Source: Sisyra terminalis (lineage: Eukaryota > Arthropoda > Insecta > Neuroptera > Sisyridae). From it: 64,000 bases of DNA. The position numbers and the translations under genes are program-made. Location of the stretch: contig OY292274.1 of NCBI GenBank assembly GCA_958496175.1, forward strand, positions 34,511,482 through 34,575,481. Direction: 5' to 3'. The notes under the pieces were generated by a model. It was not told the DNA's origin and did no database searches. It was given only the letters and a program-made list of their open reading frames with translations. Positions 46,862 through 60,800 of this stretch are shown one piece after another; position 1 is the first letter of the stretch, and the number at the start of each line of letters is the position of its first letter.

Positions 46862-47551
46862 ATGGATAATTGTGATTTATGTGAAAAGACTTTTCCACCG
46901 TTAAATCTGTTAATGAATCACAAGATAGTGGTCAATACTAACGAAAAAGCATTTCAATGTGAATTTTGTAATAAAACATTTTCACATTTATACAGTCTGA
47001 AAAATCATAAGTGCATTCATACTGGCGATAAGCCTTATAAGTGTGAATTTTGCAATAAAAGTTTTTCGCATATATCAAATTTAAAGACACACAAACGTCG
47101 TCATACAGGCGAAAAGCCACACGAATGCGAAGTTTGTTGTAAAACATTCAATCAATTAAGCAATTTGATTCAGCATAAGCGCATCCATACTGGCGATAAA
47201 CCATATCAATGCTATGTGTGCAGTAAAAGTTTTTCACACATTTCCAATTTGAAAGTACACAAAAGACAACATACTGGGGAAAAGCCGCACGAGTGCGATG
47301 TATGCTGTAAAACCTTCAGTCAACTAAGCAATTTGATTCAGCATAAACGAATCCACACAGGAGACAAACCATATCAATGTTTTGTGTGTAATAAAAGTTT
47401 CTCACATATTTCAAATTTGAAAATTCATAAACGTCAACATACTGGCGAAAAACCACATCAATGTGACGTATGCAGTAAGACGTTTTCTCAATTATGCAGT
47501 TTTAAAATGCATAAAAGAATGCATGCTGGTGAAAAATCAGGAATGGTGTGA
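46862..47551 (+). CDS. Intronless C2H2 protein with eight tandem fingers
   Basis: One uninterrupted frame of 229 residues starting MDNCDLCEKTF. Eight C2H2 units follow each other with TGEKP/TGDKP linkers, so it is a tandem DNA-binding array. The first finger is degenerate: its last histidine is Asn (NHKIVVNTNEK). From finger 3 on, two finger types alternate: KSFSHISNLK and KTF(N/S)QLSNLI, giving helix contact residues H-S-N-x and Q-S-N-Q. The last finger (KTFSQLCSFKMH) departs from both. No KRAB, ZAD or SCAN domain is attached. The protein ends soon after the last finger. Likely a nuclear DNA-binding protein or a recently duplicated or retroposed member of a lineage-specific finger family; I do not recognise an orthologue. 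Confidence 0.85.
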   Translation: MDNCDLCEKTFPPLNLLMNHKIVVNTNEKAFQCEFCNKTFSHLYSLKNHKCIHTGDKPYKCEFCNKSFSHISNLKTHKRRHTGEKPHECEVCCKTFNQLSNLIQHKRIHTGDKPYQCYVCSKSFSHISNLKVHKRQHTGEKPHECDVCCKTFSQLSNLIQHKRIHTGDKPYQCFVCNKSFSHISNLKIHKRQHTGEKPHQCDVCSKTFSQLCSFKMHKRMHAGEKSGMV

Positions 47552-48435
47552 TGTGATAAGCTCAATTAATATTTTACAATCACATCAATACCATCATACG
47601 TTCCTATTAACACATTAAAATATATAAAAAAAAATATTCTACTTTTTAAGGTACTATTCTAGTCTCAAAAATAAAATCGAGTGTTAGGCTTTGGACTTTA
47701 ACAATCTCGGAAATTTCTCTTTTTTTAAGTAACTCAAATAAATAAAAAAGTTTTATAAATTTATGACCGGACAAAACAGAACATGGTAAAACAAAATGCT
47801 AGTGCTAGATCTTCAAGTATGCTTGTTGGGTTGTTCAAAACTCGAATTTAAAAAAATATTCTTGGAAGATGCGTCATTGCAAAAAAACGCAAGTACAATT
47901 TGATATGTTCTGGTTTGTCAGGTAACCATATAAATATTATACAAACGTGCGGTTCGTGGATACACTAGACGTACATAGGTGTATCTCCCAAATTTTTAAA
48001 GTAACAAATATATGTATACTTTATTTCGTTCCTATTTAATTTTTCCTACTTGATTAAAACATACATCTTATGGTCTCTAACTAAGTGTTTATTTGGTTAG
48101 TTCAGTCAATTTCTTTTCTCCTGTTTTGCTGTGGAATTGCTATCCTTACTCTCTTGGCTTTGTCGTAAGTGTATTTTCAAGAAAACTCCCTTAATATCTA
48201 ATGCTCTACTATATGTATACGTAGCTGCTGGCACATATTTAATCAGTTTTTTAAATTGGAACGTAATTTCAATTGAACATAAAAATTAAACAGTTCAATA
48301 ATGCGCCAATAAATATTACCTAAGTATATTTTCCATTTCGCAAATGTTTTGGAGTTTTCTTTCATTAATAATAATACATCACAGTTTTTCACAAGGGTTT
48401 TTCCCATAAAAAAGTAAACCTTATTTAGAAAATTT

Positions 48436-48658
48436 GGTTCAAGTTCATTTTAGCACACCCACAATCTGGCGACGTTGCATTTTCGGCTTTGTTTTTAATT
48501 TAATTCGCGATTAAATCGGTCCATAATAAACATTTAGCCACAAAAGAGAGAATTATACCATATTAGAATTGAATTAACAAAAATATCGCGAATTAAATTA
48601 AAAACAGTCGAAAATGCAACGTTGCCAGATTGTGCGTGTGCTAAAATGGACTTGAGTC
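48436..48658. mobile_element. GGCT-family MITE, 223-bp copy
   Basis: Begins GGTTCAAGTTCATTTTAGCA and ends TGCTAAAATGGACTTGAGTC, with arms GCGACGTTGCATTTTC and GAAAATGCAACGTTGC. Flanking 8-mers (GAAAATTT and GGACTTTC) do not match, so the insertion is old or the flank was altered. Confidence 0.8.
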
Positions 48659-50670
48659 GGACTTTCAATATTATCTTCTCATTAATTCTTCTACGAACCA
48701 ATATCTTTTACTAGTTGATTATAGCAATTTATCGAGTTTCGCAATGCCATTATGCCCAATTGGTGCAGTTAGAAACCACTCTGTACATCTACTTCCAATA
48801 TCAACAAAATAAATCACTTCAAAAAATAAAGATTGAAGAGGTTTTGATCTGGAGCCCCATTTGCCTCAATTCTAATAATTCTAATATTTTTTGAGGCTGA
48901 TGTCTCTTTTTCTCGAAAATCATATCGATTTTATTAAAACTTTAAGTTTATTCGGCATTGAATCTTTAAAATTTAAACCTATTCAAATCCAGAAGAGAGG
49001 AAGGAAAAAAAAGTCCCAAAAAAGATTATGTTCAGAACTTTTTGTTCCAACTAACGCTATTTAAAAATTTTGTTTAGAAAATTTCTGTTTTTGTGCCAAT
49101 TTGAAGCTACTTAAAATATCGAAAATGTATGAGTTATTTATTAATTTGTTGAGTGATTTCCGAGAAAAATAGATAGTTTTGGTCATGATATTATTAATAA
49201 GCTTTGCAATACAGTCTAAAGAAAATCATAAACTCTTAAAATTTTAGATTGTTTTTACTGAATTTTAATTCAATTGGCGATTTTGGCAGTGAATCTCAAA
49301 AAGGAAGAGGAAACTAATGACATTAAAAATAACAAATTCAGTAGCAGACAATTTTTTTAAAATAATATTAATTTTTGTAGACTATAATAGTACCTTAATA
49401 CATATTGTATTTACATAAATTAATTAATTTAATGAAGAAGAAAAATAAAAACAAATATTATAAACTGAATTTAAGAAATATACTATCAAATCAAAAAAAA
49501 AAAACTTAGTAGATGTATTTCTCAGAAGTTTTAACCCATTTTTTGATTTTCATGAATATATTTTCGCTAGAATTAAATAGTATTTAAGATTAGCACTAAA
49601 CATAGAACCTATATGCTGCATTTTAGATAGTGTTATTTGCTTAATAATCAAAATATATGTAATTAGATAAATATCTACATTATTATATATATTACATACC
49701 CAATAACCGAATAGATCAAATTGTAAATTTTGTGAATGTAGTTTTAGAGAAGAATCATTAATTTTGCTTATGTTTATAAAAAAAATCTTTCAACAAAAAT
49801 ACTTTTTAAAGAAATAGAGTTCTATAATTTAGAAAACAAGTCTTACATTATTTGAACCTATCTATTAAGAAAACAATCGATATAAAAACCTGTAATACAT
49901 AAAATAATCAATTTATTAATTAATATAAGCCAATTTTTTAAAGTTTTTCTATTTTCTTTCAAATAAAGTTTTGTTTATTTCCTTATATTTTGTTCCGTTT
50001 TATTTTTAATTTCTTTGAAAAATCAATATTACATTACACTCATAAAAAAAACTATTGTTTAATGTCTAATCGGTTTAATCCGATTAGTTACAATCACTTT
50101 ACAAAGTTCAATAATACCCATCATGCATTTGATATACATTAAAGCAATTCAATGGTTTTTTATATATTTTTTTCCATTTGAAGTAAACGATTTTTATAAT
50201 ATGTTTTAAGTAATATTGAAATACCACTAAAGATTAAAAAATAATTTTTATTAATTTTTTTGTTTTTTACATGTTGATAATGAAGATATACTTAAACATT
50301 ATTTTAGTCGTTTGTCAAGGGAAATAAGTAGGTTTTACGAAATAACAACGGTAAGTATGTGAAAAACAAGAACCCCAACAGAAATGCGTTTTTAAAGGTA
50401 TAGAGAAATAACCGACTTTTGTCTTTATTTCATTCTTTAGTTTATAACTTTTAAACGAATGAGGTCTTGTACCAATATTACTTTTTTTTAATATAAGTAT
50501 TTGATTATAAACTATGTTCTTGTTATTGCTTTGTTGTTTTTCTTTATTTTCTTTTTAAATAATTACTTAATTTTATTCGAAATTTGTGTTTTCAATTTAT
50601 TGTAGTTTGAAGATAAATTGTTTTTCGTATATAAAATTCAAAAATGTAATTTCAGGATTCTATAATATAA

Positions 50671-50694
50671 AATATTATTATTATTATTATTATT
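50671..50694. repeat. ATT microsatellite
   Basis: About seven uninterrupted ATT units. No adjacent gene. Confidence 0.85.
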
Positions 50695-51057
50695 GGTAAA
50701 AAGCGTCTTTTGATACTTTTTATACGGAAAAACAATTTTTCTCTTCAAACAAAAAGGAAATAAACGTGCAATATAACTATGTCCAAGCTAAACAGTAAGT
50801 ATATATATATTTATTTATCCAAGAAAAATAGCTAAATCTTATTGTAACGAATAAGACTAGTTAGGGTTTAACTGCCTTTTCCATTAGACGATGGCGTGGA
50901 GCATAGAGATATTGCTAAAGTTGAACATTTGAGTTAAGTAAAATATCAACGTTTAGGTTTAACTTTTTCCTTTTTTGATTATTGCACTATTCGATTATGA
51001 TTTCAGTGGTCGTGAATGGGTCCAAGAATCAGCTGTATATTATGTTCAAGGCATATT

Positions 51058-51148
51058 TTTTTAAATTGTTATTTACCGGAGCTTTATAATTACTAAGGTC
51101 GTTAGCGATTCTAGGGTTAATAAGAATCTGTAATCGAAAAATATTGAA
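51058..51148 (-). repeat. SINE fragment (3' body)
   Basis: Minus strand matches the 3' body of the SINE at 45789-45952, including CAGATTCTTATTAACCCTAG, AACGACCTTAGTAATTA and a GGTAAATAACAA tail. The tRNA-like head is absent, so it is 5' truncated. Confidence 0.6.
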
Positions 51149-52855
51149 CCATTAGGCTAAATTTTTTTAAATTATGTTATTTCACAATTCTAAGTAGTCT
51201 TAGAATATTTAATAATTTGATAATTTTCACGGCAAAATAGAATTTTAAAACAAAAAAACAATATAGTTACGCCATTCTTACCTCAAAAAAAAAAAAAAAA
51301 TAGAGGTGGCTCGATAAGTGCTGGATTGGGAATTCAAAAGTGAAACAAACCGAAAAGATTGAATGGGTATCCAAACAAATACTGGGCTTATGGGTCCTGA
51401 GTATATTCTTTATATCTCAAATGACGATATAAAGAATCCATTACCTCTCCCCCCTTTTCTTTAACGAATTTTATACCCAGAAAAGTATTAAAAAGTGTAT
51501 GTATACATATGGGCGCGCGTAAGAAGTTATACTTCTTCGTAGTAGTATAGTTGATTTTTTTTAGGAATTAGTTTCAATCGTTTCTGTTTTAGAACTAGAG
51601 TTCTTAACAAAATTTATATAGATATAATCATCAAATACTAGTAGCTACCCGTATAATACCCGTAATAATTACAGCTAACACTGATATAACTGACCAATGA
51701 TAAAAATTGACACTTAATTGCAATCGAAATGGCTGATGAAACAAATGAAAACAATCAGTTAGTCCATATCACAGAGATACAGTATAAATTGCTCATAATG
51801 CTTTCTTCATGACCTAACATTTTATATTCAATTTCGGAGATTCTATCTCTGTCTACCTAAGTTGATCATGCGCATAGTGATGAAAACCATTTTGACCGAG
51901 TTGGTTGAAGTGAAAAGATAGTTGGAGAGAGATAGGATCTCCGAATGGAATACGATGTCAAAAAAAGTTGAACATGAGTTCATAAATCCTCTATAGCCTA
52001 ACCTCCATACTATACAGTTGTTAAATTTAAAAAAAAAGATTAAAATTTTAACAAATAGTTTATTCCTTGTTAGGAAACGAAAACTAATTTTAAACATTTC
52101 AAAACATAAAAGCTACTTTTTATTTTAAAAAACACATACTGTATTTCGTGTAGTTAGTTTGACTAATATTTTAGATATAGTAGAAATTACTGGCTTGTGT
52201 TCATGCGCAGATGTAGTTGTTTCTAGCGCGGTTCTTTGTTTACTGTTGGGTGCCAAACAAACTTCTGTAACTGACTTCCGTTACAAAATTGGTAATATCA
52301 TATCAGAAGTATACAACTTCAAAATTTGAAGTCTTGAAATAGTTACGGTTAACTCAATATGTATAAAAACGGTTGAAAATTTCTAAACTATATTTCTATG
52401 GAATAATATAAACAATTTTGTACGTTAAGTCAAATTTAACAGTTAATTGTTGTGAACGTTTAAAAACAAGCGGTTTCCACAAAATGTGAAAGAACAGTTA
52501 TAAGATAATTTTGGCAAGTATTATTTGATAATTTAGTTATCTTTTATCGCAATTACTCATTCAATAAATTTAAATTATTTGCTATAGTTAGCCGTTTTTC
52601 ATATAATTAAAATGGTATATAGATTCAATTAAAATTAAAATGGAAATTTTGATCGTTTTTATACTCTTCTTTATATGTCATTGTTCTCAACTTTAAGCCT
52701 TATTTGATGGTTTCATGAAATTAATTCTCAAAATATAGTAAAATATTGCAACGTTTTTGACAATTATTAATATTTGACGAGTTCGTTAAGGATTTGTGTT
52801 TAGACTGGTTTGGATATACAACAAAACACCAATTTATATAGTTACGAAAATGTTA

Positions 52856-53230
52856 TTTTTACAACGCCTGCTCTGGAAGTTGACTTTCCAAGCGCTGTAT
52901 GTCACCTTCAAAATACACAATAATCGCATACTTGACTATTTGTGTTTCATAAACGCACATGTTCGGTTAAATATGACATAACTGCACAGATTCCACCTAA
53001 ACTATACGATTATAGAAATATAACCTTAGGAACACAGTCTGTACTTGACTCGCTCTATCTTTCTCACTTTATTAGACTACTGAGACGCCATTTGATGCCG
53101 CGACAATAATTTACTTTTTGTCGTTTTTTTTTGCAATAAAATTAAAATTTGAAATAGGTACTAGAAAAAATATTTTTTAAAATTATCCCATTTCTCTCAA
53201 ATTGAACTTCCAGAGCAGTAGTTGTAAAAA
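52856..53230. mobile_element. TIR element with TTTTTACAAC ends
   Basis: TTTTTACAACGCCTGCTCTG then GAAGTTGA at the left matches the reverse complement of the right end (TTTTTACAACTACTGCTCTG then GAAGTTCA) at 25 of 28 positions. The element is 375 bp and is flanked by TTA on both sides, a possible 3-bp target duplication. No transposase inside. Confidence 0.65.
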
Positions 53231-53236
53231 TTATTG

Positions 53237-53462
53237 TATGCTACTGGTGGGATAAGTAGCAAATATGACAGTCGTGATTACGACATTCGCTGTCAGGTTT
53301 ATGGGGCATTCGTATGAAGACTCGTGTGACTATCGCAACTCGCCTAACGGCTCGTTGCGACATCTGCCACACTCGTCTTCATACGAATGCCCCATAAACC
53401 TTACGCTCATGTCGCAAAGCACGACTGTCAAATTATTTGCTACTTATCCCACATGTAGCATA
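53237..53462. repeat. 226-bp near-complete hairpin
   Basis: Arms TATGCTAC...GTAGCATA enclose paired blocks GGGATAAGTAGCAAAT, TGACAGTCGTG, GGTTTATGGGGCATTCGTAT and GAAGACTCGTGTG, each with its reverse complement on the other side. The centre also pairs (TCGCAACTCGCC with GGCTCGTTGCGA around a TAAC loop), so almost the whole segment folds back. Confidence 0.8.
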
Positions 53463-53465
53463 AAT

Positions 53466-53765
53466 AACTATTACTTTACACAATACACTTCTTTATTTTT
53501 ATAACAATCGCAATTTCACCGTTTATAACTGATTGTTTATCACTGACGATTTATATCTAGCGGTCTGTTTATCTATGACTGTTTATATTTTACTTACTCT
53601 ACTTATGATCGAGCCCTTTTAATAATGGCTTAGATTTTCCAGCATTTTCGATATTTCGATTTTGCTGGAGAATTTTTTTTTTATTGATCGGTTTTATTAT
53701 CCTTTCTCTTTTAAAGACCTCCACAGAACCTTCTCGGTCATTTTTTCATCTCATTGTTTTATTTA
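53466..53765 (-). repeat. LTR-like dispersed repeat, copy 2
   Basis: Inverted match to 38886-39170, sharing TTCTGTGGAGG, CTTTAAAAGAG, AGATAAACAGA, GATAAACAATCAGT and GTGTATTGTGTAAA on the minus strand. It abuts the hairpin at 53237-53462, which may be part of the same element. Confidence 0.5.
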
Positions 53766-54825
53766 CTTTTATTTTATATTATTTAATTTAATATATAACA
53801 ATATTATTTAGTCGCAGAATTTGCTTCGAATTTTTTCATTAAAGCGTTTTTAAAATTCATAGGCCACAGTTGAGATCAGTTAAGATTCTATTTCTTGTTC
53901 GTTTTACGACAATAAAGGTTTCCCTGTTAAAAAAACATTTGGAGGTATTTTGAAATTATTCCATTTAAAATGTCTTTAATTACTTTAAAAGACTTCTAAT
54001 GGATTTTTTAAACATTTAAAATGCCTTCAAGTGCCTTTCTTAATAGGCTTTATGAGTGACCCCCTATAAAATTGACCTAGGGCTCCCATAAATCTGCATG
54101 CGACCCAGTATCGGATTTTTTTTTAATACTTTTCATACGATTTATGAATACAATGAATATTTAAATTCACTTATAAAAATGCTTGTTTTAATTTCGAAAA
54201 AGATCGAGTGGGATAGAATTGTAATTGTTTTATGTCAAATTATGGTAATTTTTTAAAATATTTTTTTGAAATAACATATTAATTCTATTTAAAAGAATAC
54301 ATATATTTCAAAATTATCAACAATAAGAACGATTTATTTTTCAACTTTATTAACCCAAATATTTAAAACAGATGATTTTAATAATTATATTGTTGACCCA
54401 TGTAGTTTTTCCAAGTGTTCTTATTATCGATTCATTTAAACAAAAGGATTGCATGGAAACGATAGGATATTCAGGGATGTCTATACAAAAGACAAAGAAC
54501 GATAGATTGTGGATGGTACCAAAAAGAGTTGGCAATATTTAAATTCGACTTCAGCCGTACGGATTGTCTCGGTCATTTCCGTCATTTCTGTCTCGGGATG
54601 ATTATCGGTTAAGGGCAGATGTAAAAGAAAGGAATAGGAAGAAGCGAATGTCGTTGATATGATATACGTCAGTGGTATATGAGGGTGTAAGAAGAACAGC
54701 ATTCAGAAAATATGGAGAAGGACCAGCTGTTCGGTGAAGGATAATTGAACTTTGCTAAATAGCTGTTTGTGATTGTTAGAAAGCGTGTTTACGAATAAGG
54801 GGCTTGTAGCCATGATTCAAATAAA

Positions 54826-57800
54826 ATGGGTGCTATCGCATCAGTGCTTCAGTGGAACTGTGAACAATGCAATTTAATCAATCCCACAGAACGTCCCAAA
54901 TGTCTGCGTTGTGGCTATCACCGTGAAAAGGCTTTCGTTCTTACCAATCACAATGGAAATCACCTGTCGCTATCCCCAAACAGGTACACTTTTGTCAATT
55001 ATTTATCTTATCTTTCTCCCATCCTTTATACCTACAATATTCCCTTTGTTTAAAAAGTATCCTTGACCTAATAGAAAATCCTTTAAAAGTAATTAATAAT
55101 TACATGTATGATGTATGTAAATAATTTTCCTAACAATAGTTTACTGAAAATTCTTTGAATTATTCTGTATTATTTTTTAATTGTCTTACATATATGATTT
55201 AAGTGATTTAAATCATGATGATAATAAAAATAATTCAATTTGAAAAAATTGCTATTTTTTATTTATTTATTTATATACTATACTCGAACTTGCATGTTAT
55301 AGATAATAAACGATTTAATTATTTTTGATTATCCACCAGATATGACTAATTATTCTATTATTGATTTACTGGCCATTCGATTATAAAATATGGTGCTTGA
55401 AATTCCTTTGGTAAAAAGTATATTTTATTTTAGAAATGACTTGACGAAAAAGTCTTCAGTGCTAAGTCCCCAGTTGATGAGCGTTACTTGTCATCGCCGC
55501 ATCAATGGAACGAAAAAAACGCACGAGGATAGTTGTAAATCGAATGAAAGAAATCTTCGGAAGAGCCGTAGTCTACCAAATTTAATTCACAATTGGTTGT
55601 GCTCGGATTGTCGCTACATGAACAAAAGCATCACCACTAAATGTATTTGCTGTGGAAAAAAATTGAATCTCACACCTGCAGTTCATATGATTTGTCTTGA
55701 ATGCGATAGTGATAACCATAGAAATCGATGTTCACGATATAGCACAAATTTAATCAATAATAATATTAGTAAAATGACGCCTGTTGAACAACCGTTCAAA
55801 AAAGATTTGTTGGATGCGGCCGAAGGCCGCCAAAAACTTCTGCCCAATTGTGATCCCGAAATGCACTGCTTATGTAATTGTCGCTACACGAAAGTGGCAT
55901 CAATGGTGGTTCCTCCATCAAAACACTATTATAGTGCATCGTCATACAATTATGATTTAACAAACCACGCAAATGATTTAGATTCGGGGGTCAATTCCGC
56001 ACCAGAGAACCGCTCACCCAAGCGCCACATCCACCATACACAAACGGACTGTTTTCGATCGAAAGTGAGTCGATCCGTATCGAATGATTCAATGCTTTGT
56101 CGCACTGGAAATGGCCATATGCCACACAATTCTTCAAACTTTATTACGAGCTTTTATGATTTAACCACGTATCATCCGAAATCGACCTATGCAAACGCTA
56201 ACAACCGATTTAATGGAAGCTGTACAATCGATCGACGCCACAATGGAATGAAAACAAATCTAAACGCTGCTTTATGGATGTGTTCCAATTGCACGCTAGA
56301 TAATTCAAAAGATGTGATAATTTGCGCTGCTTGTGATACTCCAAGATTAATAACTACTGTTCCTTCGGAAACTTCCTCGTCGACTCGAAATAGTACAACG
56401 ACAACATTATCAACGCTCCGGAACAAAGGTTATTATTATCGACGATCTTTATCAGAATCGCCGACCACTATCAACACATCAAACAGTAAAGATACGGCTA
56501 TTAATCGTCGCAGTTTAGGGGATCAGACTACATCAATTCTAAGTACTTTTGACACATCCGAGTGCCTTGTCACTGATAGCAATCCATTTCATCGTGTTGA
56601 TAGCATGAATAAAAACCATTTAGATCGACGATTAAAAAGTAGTGTAAGTCCTGAGTTGAGGGATTTATCACCAATTACCAATGTAGTTAGCGATGCACGT
56701 AAAGAAGTACAAAGCAAAGTTAAATATACGTACATAGGAATTACAGCACCTACGTCATCAGCAAATCCATCTAACATTTCCGAAATAGATGAAATTAAGT
56801 CCTCAAGGTAAAGTATTATTATTCTGTTTTTTTAGTTATAAATGTTTCATTATAACTGAATTGTTATAGCTCAAAATCAAATAGAAAAGGTGATTCAACT
56901 GATAGTAATATTAATAAAAGCAGTCATCGTATGTGGACATGTCGGAAATGTTCTTTTGCTTACAATGCTTTATGGATCGATAAATGTGAAATTTGTGTGT
57001 CGGAACGTTCGCCACCGTCGTTAATGCAACCAAGTTTGATAACTGTTACAAAAGATGGGGCACATCCTCCGTTGGACCCACAGTTTGATAGTTTGGTAAC
57101 TGTAAATAGGTAAGATATTTTTTCAATATATATTATTTTGAACATTTGTTTCAAAAAGGGAAGTAATCTACTCGAAATGTGAAGTTTTCTTATTTGGATA
57201 AATTTGTAAAGATCACTTTGTAACATTCTGACTATTTTAAATCTTTTTGCTGCATAATTAGCAACGTTTGCTATCTTCATTTTTGCAACTTTGCGACAAT
57301 TACAACAGTGAAAGTCAATAGCGTAGATAACGGAGTGGTGGATCTATAGACCCCTGCAAATTTATAATGCATACCTCCGAGCTATGTATACGGTCCTTAG
57401 TTAAATTTTTCTCGCTGCAAAAATTGAGATTTTCGTTTTCTTACATAAAATTGAAGATTATGATGTTATCTACTTTAACAAATCCAAAAAACTAATCAAA
57501 ATAATAACATAGGATGACATTAACAGTAACAAGAATTTTGAAACGGCAGTAAGAAAAAATAGCGATTATAGAAAGAGTAGTAGGTTTCCCTACGTTCTGG
57601 AAATATTCTAATTATTAGTTAGGGCAATCTAAGGAGGGCAGTATATTACATATAATACTGTGGGTATCTCTGGTTGGACTCTTGCAAATAAAAAACAACA
57701 ACAATTAATTCGAACTTTAGTGCAGAATATTATTCGATGCAGGAATGCTTTAATACATTGATGATGAATCTAAAACAGAATACAATATTTACGTCAAAAT

Positions 57801-60800
57801 GTCTCTTATTTCAAAGTATTACTCAAGTTAAAGAACGATGAGAAACTTCTTCTCAAAATCTAAAGAAAAACTAAAAAATACTCTCATCAGAAATACTAAA
57901 TTTAAGTAGTTTCAGGCCAAAAGTTAGCTTATTTATCAAAGTCATTGTAAAGCAGCTAAGTAACATTTTTTTTAAATTAATTATTTTACTGTTAGGTATT
58001 TTATAATAATACAGCACAGGAATAATTAATTATTACCGAAGCTACAACAAACAGTATTCGGATCATAATTTAAATTCAATAACTTCCATATCAAACTTTG
58101 ATTTTTACGGATTGTATTGACCGTATTAGCTGTTCTTTCATATAACTAGGAATTTCATATCACACTGTTACTAGGGATTTCCTAGTAGCATCGGAACATT
58201 CCCTAAAGTTGATCATTTTCCTGGTGTATTATGCTCTAATTTCATAGTTTCGCAGAGTAAAATATTTTTAACGAAACGAAACCTACTTTATAAAATTTAA
58301 CAATGGGTTCGATCGAGCCCTGTTGCTGAAATCCACTCGGCTTCTTAGCTAACTTAGCTTCTTAGGTGAAGGAGAGACCTAGTTATCTAGAGAACATAAT
58401 AAGGCTATAATACATAACGGACATAATAAGTGTTGAGACTCTCCATATCTCGTCCTGATGAAAAAAAATATACTCCATACTCCAACATGCTCCATTATTT
58501 ATAGCAAAGGTGTATACATTATTTTAATTTTCCTACTGACTGACTGATTTTCTTTCAAACTAGGAAGTAGTTTCTTTCTAGTAGTTTAATTATTTTACAG
58601 ATTGTTATTATTAATATCAAAAATAATAGTAGTTTTTATTTTTACAAAATCGTTGTGGCAACTTGTTAGCATTGTCTGATATATATTTATTATTTTTTGT
58701 GCAAAAATTATTCTATCGGTATAACTAAAAGAAGTAAAAGGTTGTAATTTTTGGTAGAAAATTCTGGACATTTTTCACCAAAATTGTAAATGTTAACGTT
58801 CTGTGTTTGTTATCGAAAATAAAATTACATTAAAACCATTGGGAATAATTTATCTACAAATTAACAAAGAATTACTTAAATCGGACCAGTAGATTTCAAC
58901 TGATCGAGTCTTAAACAGGCAAATGTACAACACACACATACATACATTTTGAAGTATAATATGATAAGATTAGTTAAAAATTGAATCAACATTATTTTCT
59001 AAAATATCAAAGTAAAAAATAACGGTGTTTATAAATTTTTATAAATATAAAAAAAACATTTTTGATAAATTTCTATCAAGTTGTAATTTGTGTGCTAAAC
59101 AATGCTCCGATTCGTTGTTGTGTAAGAAAATTGCATACTTGAGTTCCTCTCAAGATAAGTAGTTAATTATTGGGACTTAACCTTTATTTTAAATCTTGAA
59201 AAAGTCATTAACAATTGTGGGATATGAAATATTGTGCGAGACCGCGTAGTGTAAGTGTGCTAATTAAAGAAAGGTATAATTAAAATGCAAAATAAAATAC
59301 TATAAATTTTTAATTTAGGTTTTATTTTTTTTCAACCTGAATTATGGGTGTTGTGGTTTTTGAATATATTCTTTAAAGCAAAAATAAAGCAATGCTATTT
59401 TAATGAAATATATTGTTTTAATGATTAATAAGAGTTTGATGAGCAAATAACGAATTGCAAGAAACAAAACCAATGCAATTTTTTTCTAAATTGGGTCACG
59501 TTTTCTATTTAGTTTTTGTTTTCGATATTTTTTTCAATTTTCCTGTATTTTCTTCCATTTCCTTTATGGTTGGTCTCTATACAATTGAACGGTCTAATAC
59601 CAATGACAGTCTCTTTGCTGTCTTTGCTAATATCAGTAACTCTATAGGGAAAGTAGTAGCAAAAAATCCTCAAATTTTGGGGCGAATATGTTGTTCTAGT
59701 CTACTTTAAGTGACCTTCCCTGGAACTCATCGTTGTAATAACCTTTTAAAGTGTAGAATGCATGGTATATAGTTCATAAATTAAATAAATGAAATCGTTA
59801 TATATTTTTACAATTTTAATGGATTTTTTTTCATAAAAAGATTTGGGAATATATTTTTAGGTTCTCTTAACCCATGTTTCTTAAATTTTCTTTAACTTCC
59901 CTTCTAAAAAGATCGAGTAAGTATAAAATACTTTTGTTTCTTGAGCTGTCAAAGGTACTTTGGGAAAGTATCTAGATACTTGATAATTACTTATTTTAGA
60001 AGTATCCGAAGTTACTTTAAGTACCTAGTTACTCTTAAAAAATGAACTTAAACACTGACCTTAAGAGTTACTTTTTAAGATCTTTAAAAATACTTTCTTA
60101 GTTACTTTCTACTATAGTACTTTATACTCCATAAAACTCAAATGATACTACTTATATAATATATTAAACTAACTTTATAAGTCTATATAAGTCTTTATAA
60201 GTCTGTATTAAGTTTCGTATCGTATTAGGTAATCAGACAATTTATTTAATTTATTTTATTTCTGATTATATTCACAAAAGGTGGATAGCACTTATACTTA
60301 GATACCAAAAATATACAGAGTTACATGGCAATAATTTTTATTTTGACGAAAATAGATATATAAATTTGAACATGTGTAAAATTTGCGAATTAAGTTAAAA
60401 ACAAAGTAGAAAATGCAACGTTGCTAGATATTGATGTCCTAAAGGTAACATGAGCCAATAATTTAATCTATTATTTGAACATTGACAAAATTGACAAATA
60501 GCGAAAATTGACAACTGAATGAAAACGAAATGACAGTTGAAACCAATGACAACAATCAGTTAGTTTAAAGTTAAAAATTTAAAAGTTACTTATTTAATTA
60601 ACTATATAGATAACAATATATAAAGTATTCAGTCTATAGTTCTAATCTTTATTAATTTATTTTTTATTATTATTAATTTAGGGAAAAGGAAAGTATGCAT
60701 GCCTAAATCCCTGTAAAAACAACACAGTTAAAAACGATAGAAGGTTAATATAAGAGGTATACATTGAATCTTAATAGTACTAAATAAAATAAAACCTAAA

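Larger units (their letters stand above)
47552..54825. other. 7.3-kb gene-free interval before the calpain gene
   Basis: No supported gene. Repeats in order: MITE (48436-48658), an ATT microsatellite (50671-50694), a SINE fragment (51058-51148), a poly-A tract near 51283-51300, a TIR element (52856-53230), a 226-bp hairpin (53237-53462) and an LTR-like copy (53466-53765). The right end, near 54700-54825, should contain the calpain promoter and 5' UTR. Confidence 0.6.

Noticed and set aside
56187..57280. Minus-strand frames opposite the calpain exons
   Set aside because: Shadows of zinc-finger and spacer coding sequence.
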